From: Catenovulum sediminis
GTDB taxonomy: Bacteria > Pseudomonadota > Gammaproteobacteria > Enterobacterales > Alteromonadaceae
Reading direction: 5' to 3'
Length of the DNA stretch: 64,000 bases
NCBI RefSeq assembly: GCF_007289895.1
Contig: NZ_CP041660.1
Span: 4,030,001 to 4,094,000 of the forward strand
How positions within the stretch are numbered: the stretch's first letter is position 1; the number at the start of each line of letters is the position of its first letter. Positions 62,037-64,000 of the stretch are shown here, piece by piece. The notes beneath the pieces were generated by a model that made no database searches, was not told where the DNA came from, and saw only the letters and a program-made list of their open reading frames with translations. A program made the translations under genes and the position numbers.

Positions 62037-62502
62037 GGGCAAACAACACGGTTGTCTGGTTTGATTTATGCTATAGGAATTTGCTTTTTTAAGCTCAGTT
62101 GGCATGACAGGTAATCTCCTTGTTGTTAGCATTTCATCAATCCATTTAACTTGAGTTTGAGCTTTGAATTAACGGTAATTTAAGCCAATTTAGCCATTAT
62201 TTGCAACTTTATTTTTTAGGCTCAGTAAGGTCTAACCTAACTCGACGGGCTTTGTTTTTTATTGGTTTTATTGCCTTAAAAATTTCAGCCTGTTAATACC
62301 GGCTCTATAAACTTTCGGCTTGGCAATAAAATACTGACCAGTTTAAGTTCGCCTAATTTGCAATTAGTGCAGGGCCAATACTTTTCTTTGTCTGGCTTTG
62401 GTTTTACTGTGCTGGTTTTCTCTGTTTTCTCTGTTTTGCTTTGAGCTTTAATTAGCTTCACTTTAAGCCTGCGGCAAGCATTCGCTAAAAACCCATAATG
62501 GC
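61985..62502 (-). mobile_element. Inverted, truncated copy of the IS91-like element
   Basis: Reads in the opposite orientation to the element at 50890-53200. It holds the last ~70 codons of a transposase (stop at 62285-62287; NACRRLKVKLIKAQSKTEK, WPCTNCKLGELKLVSILLPS) followed by the same tail. The coding part differs clearly from the left copy, including an extra TEKTEK repeat, whereas the last ~125 bases of the tail are identical. The upstream part of the transposase is missing, the break being at ~62502. Confidence 0.85.
61989..62105 (-). CDS. Second copy of the 38-codon ORF in the IS91-like tail
   Basis: Identical over its whole length to the ORF at 53078-53194, including the AAGGAG site. 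It is shown separately because the flanking transposase remnant has diverged, which makes the exact identity of this part notable. Whether it is translated is unknown. Confidence 0.45.
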   Translation of the reverse strand: MPTELKKANSYSINQTRQPCCLPVQQMIHSHKLRVHEY

Positions 62503-62532
62503 AGCATTTTCAATCTTTATTGTTCGCCTACA

Positions 62533-62692
62533 TTTAGCTGGTTTTACCATGGAATATTTCCTAAACTGATTCACATCGCACCACTTGAGCGATTTTTGAC
62601 GGCAAGTTTGGGGGTTTTCAAATGAAATATCTGATTTACTTACCCAATTGGCGGGTATTGATGCATTTAAAGCACACAGGGTAAAGTTTATT
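62533..62692 (+). pseudogene. Deleted copy of the doxX-like gene
   Basis: About 115 bases match 53258-53375 closely (SWFYHGIFPKLIHIAPLERF), with an added G in the run before FSNEI that shifts the frame. After LAGI the sequence jumps to the very end of the gene (LKHTG stop), losing roughly 200 bases. The following AAAGTTTATTATGCCAATA matches the left copy too, then runs on into the tautomerase gene. Confidence 0.8.
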
Positions 62693-63037
62693 ATGCCAAT
62701 AGCTCACTGTTTAATTGCGCCTGCGCTTCAAAAAAAAGTGGACAACACAACGGATTTAATAAACTTGTGGGTTTTGCACTCTGGCATCCCCCAGGCCGAA
62801 TCCGAAATGACGGTTAACATTACCCATAGCAATATTCAAATTGGCAAAGGTTATGCCGTTATGGCGTCTTTGTTATTGCCTTCACTGTGGTCTAAAGAAA
62901 ATATATCAGCCCTACAGTTGGGTTTGGCAAGCGCATTGTCAGATTATTATTCACTACCCTCTAAGCAGGTTTTTGTTACTACAAGCATTATTGAGTCTGG
63001 TTTGGTTGTTGAAAATAACCAAGAGGTAAAATGGTGA
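62693..63037 (+). CDS. Tautomerase-superfamily (MIF/4-OT-like) protein
   Basis: A 114-residue protein beginning MPIAHCLIAP, with Pro at position 2, the catalytic residue of tautomerases after Met removal. The length suits a 5-carboxymethyl-2-hydroxymuconate isomerase or MIF-like fold (LINLWVLHSGIPQAESEMTV, KQVFVTTSIIESGLVVENNQ). The start at 62693 is preferred to the upstream in-frame TTG at 62648, which would extend through the doxX remnant. A stump of the same gene (MPI codons) is left at 53603-53611, showing that this pair was duplicated. Confidence 0.7.
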   Translation: MPIAHCLIAPALQKKVDNTTDLINLWVLHSGIPQAESEMTVNITHSNIQIGKGYAVMASLLLPSLWSKENISALQLGLASALSDYYSLPSKQVFVTTSIIESGLVVENNQEVKW

Positions 63038-63145
63038 ACAAGCAACACCGTCACAGTGCAAAGCGATTACCTGCTAAATAAGCGTGTTTTCCACTTCGTG
63101 AATTGTCCTTGGCCGGAATGCCTTATTTTCACTTAGTCTTTCGTG

Positions 63146-64000
63146 CTATCCGGGTAAAAATTCTATGGTCCATTGAGTATTAATGCTGGCAACTTGTTGT
63201 GCGGCAAATTGTATGCTTTTAAGTTTTAATAATAATCGCCGTTCGAGTTTTTTATCATTCAGTTCACTTGAGAGTATTGCCGCTTTTACAATTTCACCAC
63301 TGGCTGCAATTTCAAGTTCAAATACAACTTTACCCGCTAATAATGGATTTTTACGTAAAGCTTTACTGTAAAGTGTGTATAAACTGGTTTTATTATTTTC
63401 TAGCACTTGCCGTATACTGGCTTCTGAGCGCTGTCCTTGTGCGTCTTGTATATTAGCAGCGTCTTCGCTATCGGTTGCATTGCCTGTGTTATCCGAACGA
63501 TTAGCAAGGTAATTATCACTGCCAATTTGTTCTTGTTCGGCTAAGCGAATTTGTTTTATGGTGCGCTCGCCAAGTTCTGCGGTGTTCGCCTCTTCAATTT
63601 TTGCACTCTGTGCCTTGTTAACTTGTCTACTTTTGCGGTCTGTCACCGCTTGCAATTTATTGCGCTCTATGACCTGAGCTTCACTTTTACTTTCTTTTAA
63701 TTTTTCTTTCTGTATCGGTTTAATATCAACAGCCTGGCGCATTGCAAATAATTCGTTTTTCATTGCGGCTAGGCCTGTTGAGCGTGCTTTTTGTTTGGCC
63801 GCTTGTCGTTTTTCAGATGCTGTGGGCGGCTCTGGCTTTGTTTTTTCAACTTCAGTCGGGACAGGTTCAGGCTCGGGTTCCGGTTGTTCAAGTTGTTTTT
63901 TTTGTAGCACAATTTTTGCCAGTTGCGGCGGCAAACTTTGTTTCGCTTCGCGCGTTAATTCGGCTGTTTCGATAAAAGGTACAATCAGGGCAAAACATAA
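63146..64000 (-). CDS. AgmX/PglI-type TonB-like protein, 5' end cut by window edge
   Basis: The frame is open to the right edge. The visible N-terminal part (LCFALIVPFIETAELTREAK) is a membrane anchor followed by SLPPQLAKIVLQKK, then a Pro/Glu spacer (EQPEPEPEPVPTEVEKTKPE), a charged helical region and a C-terminal domain (SIRQVLENNKTSLYTLYSKA, VVFELEIAASGEIVKAAI) of the AgmX/PglI C-terminal type. Such proteins act in envelope-spanning energy transduction or secretion, usually with ExbB/ExbD-like genes that would lie beyond the window. Confidence 0.82.
   Translation of the reverse strand, partial: LCFALIVPFIETAELTREAKQSLPPQLAKIVLQKKQLEQPEPEPEPVPTEVEKTKPEPPTASEKRQAAKQKARSTGLAAMKNELFAMRQAVDIKPIQKEKLKESKSEAQVIERNKLQAVTDRKSRQVNKAQSAKIEEANTAELGERTIKQIRLAEQEQIGSDNYLANRSDNTGNATDSEDAANIQDAQGQRSEASIRQVLENNKTSLYTLYSKALRKNPLLAGKVVFELEIAASGEIVKAAILSSELNDKKLERRLLLKLKSIQFAAQQVASINTQWTIEFLPG

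Overview
The window looks like a low-GC chromosomal segment of a marine gammaproteobacterium, most likely of the Alteromonadales. This rests on the gene set: Na+-translocating NQR, FabV, RlmG, a TRAP transporter, AmpG, MsrPQ, EttA, NadK, a P-protein (PheA), a DUF349 protein with YeaC, several c-di-GMP enzymes and an ectoine-degradation operon. Genus and species are not determined.

Positions 1-50330 are a conserved chromosomal backbone. On the minus strand lie the 5' end of nqrA, a TRAP operon (Q-M-P order) followed by fabV, bolA and a frameshifted alkB-like gene. Then come rlmG, a periplasmic cyclophilin, ampG, alkaline phosphatase, a ceramidase-like membrane protein and a WbuC cupin. A four-gene operon (14938-20108) matches ectoine catabolism: DoeB2-, DoeD-, DoeA- and DoeC-like proteins. 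It is followed by an MscS channel, msrPQ, an SDR, an FKBP and a large Cache-PAS-GGDEF-EAL protein. After ettA and a PilZ protein come hrcA-grpE, divergent from nadK, then the DUF349/yeaC/zinc-ribbon cluster and an alanine/glycine symporter. A 268-bp MITE-like element with perfect 20-bp ends precedes two more c-di-GMP genes, one of them frameshifted in a C-run. pheA and a two-gene RND efflux operon follow, then a porin.

Positions 50390-62700 are accessory. The region opens with a scar joining the 3' ends of a siderophore-interacting gene and a marR gene. An IS91-like element (tyrosine recombinase plus HUH transposase) follows, ending in a tail with a 38-codon ORF and an attC-like hairpin. Next is an integron-type cassette array without an integrase, all genes on the minus strand: NUDIX, HigBA, a lipoprotein, an HNH nuclease, small membrane proteins, a HEPN-motif protein and unknowns. 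Several attC sites are recognisable. Four gene-to-gene junctions instead carry the same ~425-bp module: a stem-loop fused to a group II intron whose reverse transcriptase has been internally deleted, keeping the same deletion joint in all four. A fifth junction holds a longer intron 3' part, joined head-to-head to the 3' part of a second, different intron. The array is closed by an inverted, partly diverged copy of the IS91 tail and a deleted copy of the doxX-like gene that also stands at the left edge.

Positions 62693-64000 return to backbone: a tautomerase-like gene and the 3' part of an AgmX/TonB-like gene cut by the window edge.

The most unusual feature is the repeated RT-deleted group II intron module occupying cassette junctions. 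Its mobility and function are not shown by sequence alone.
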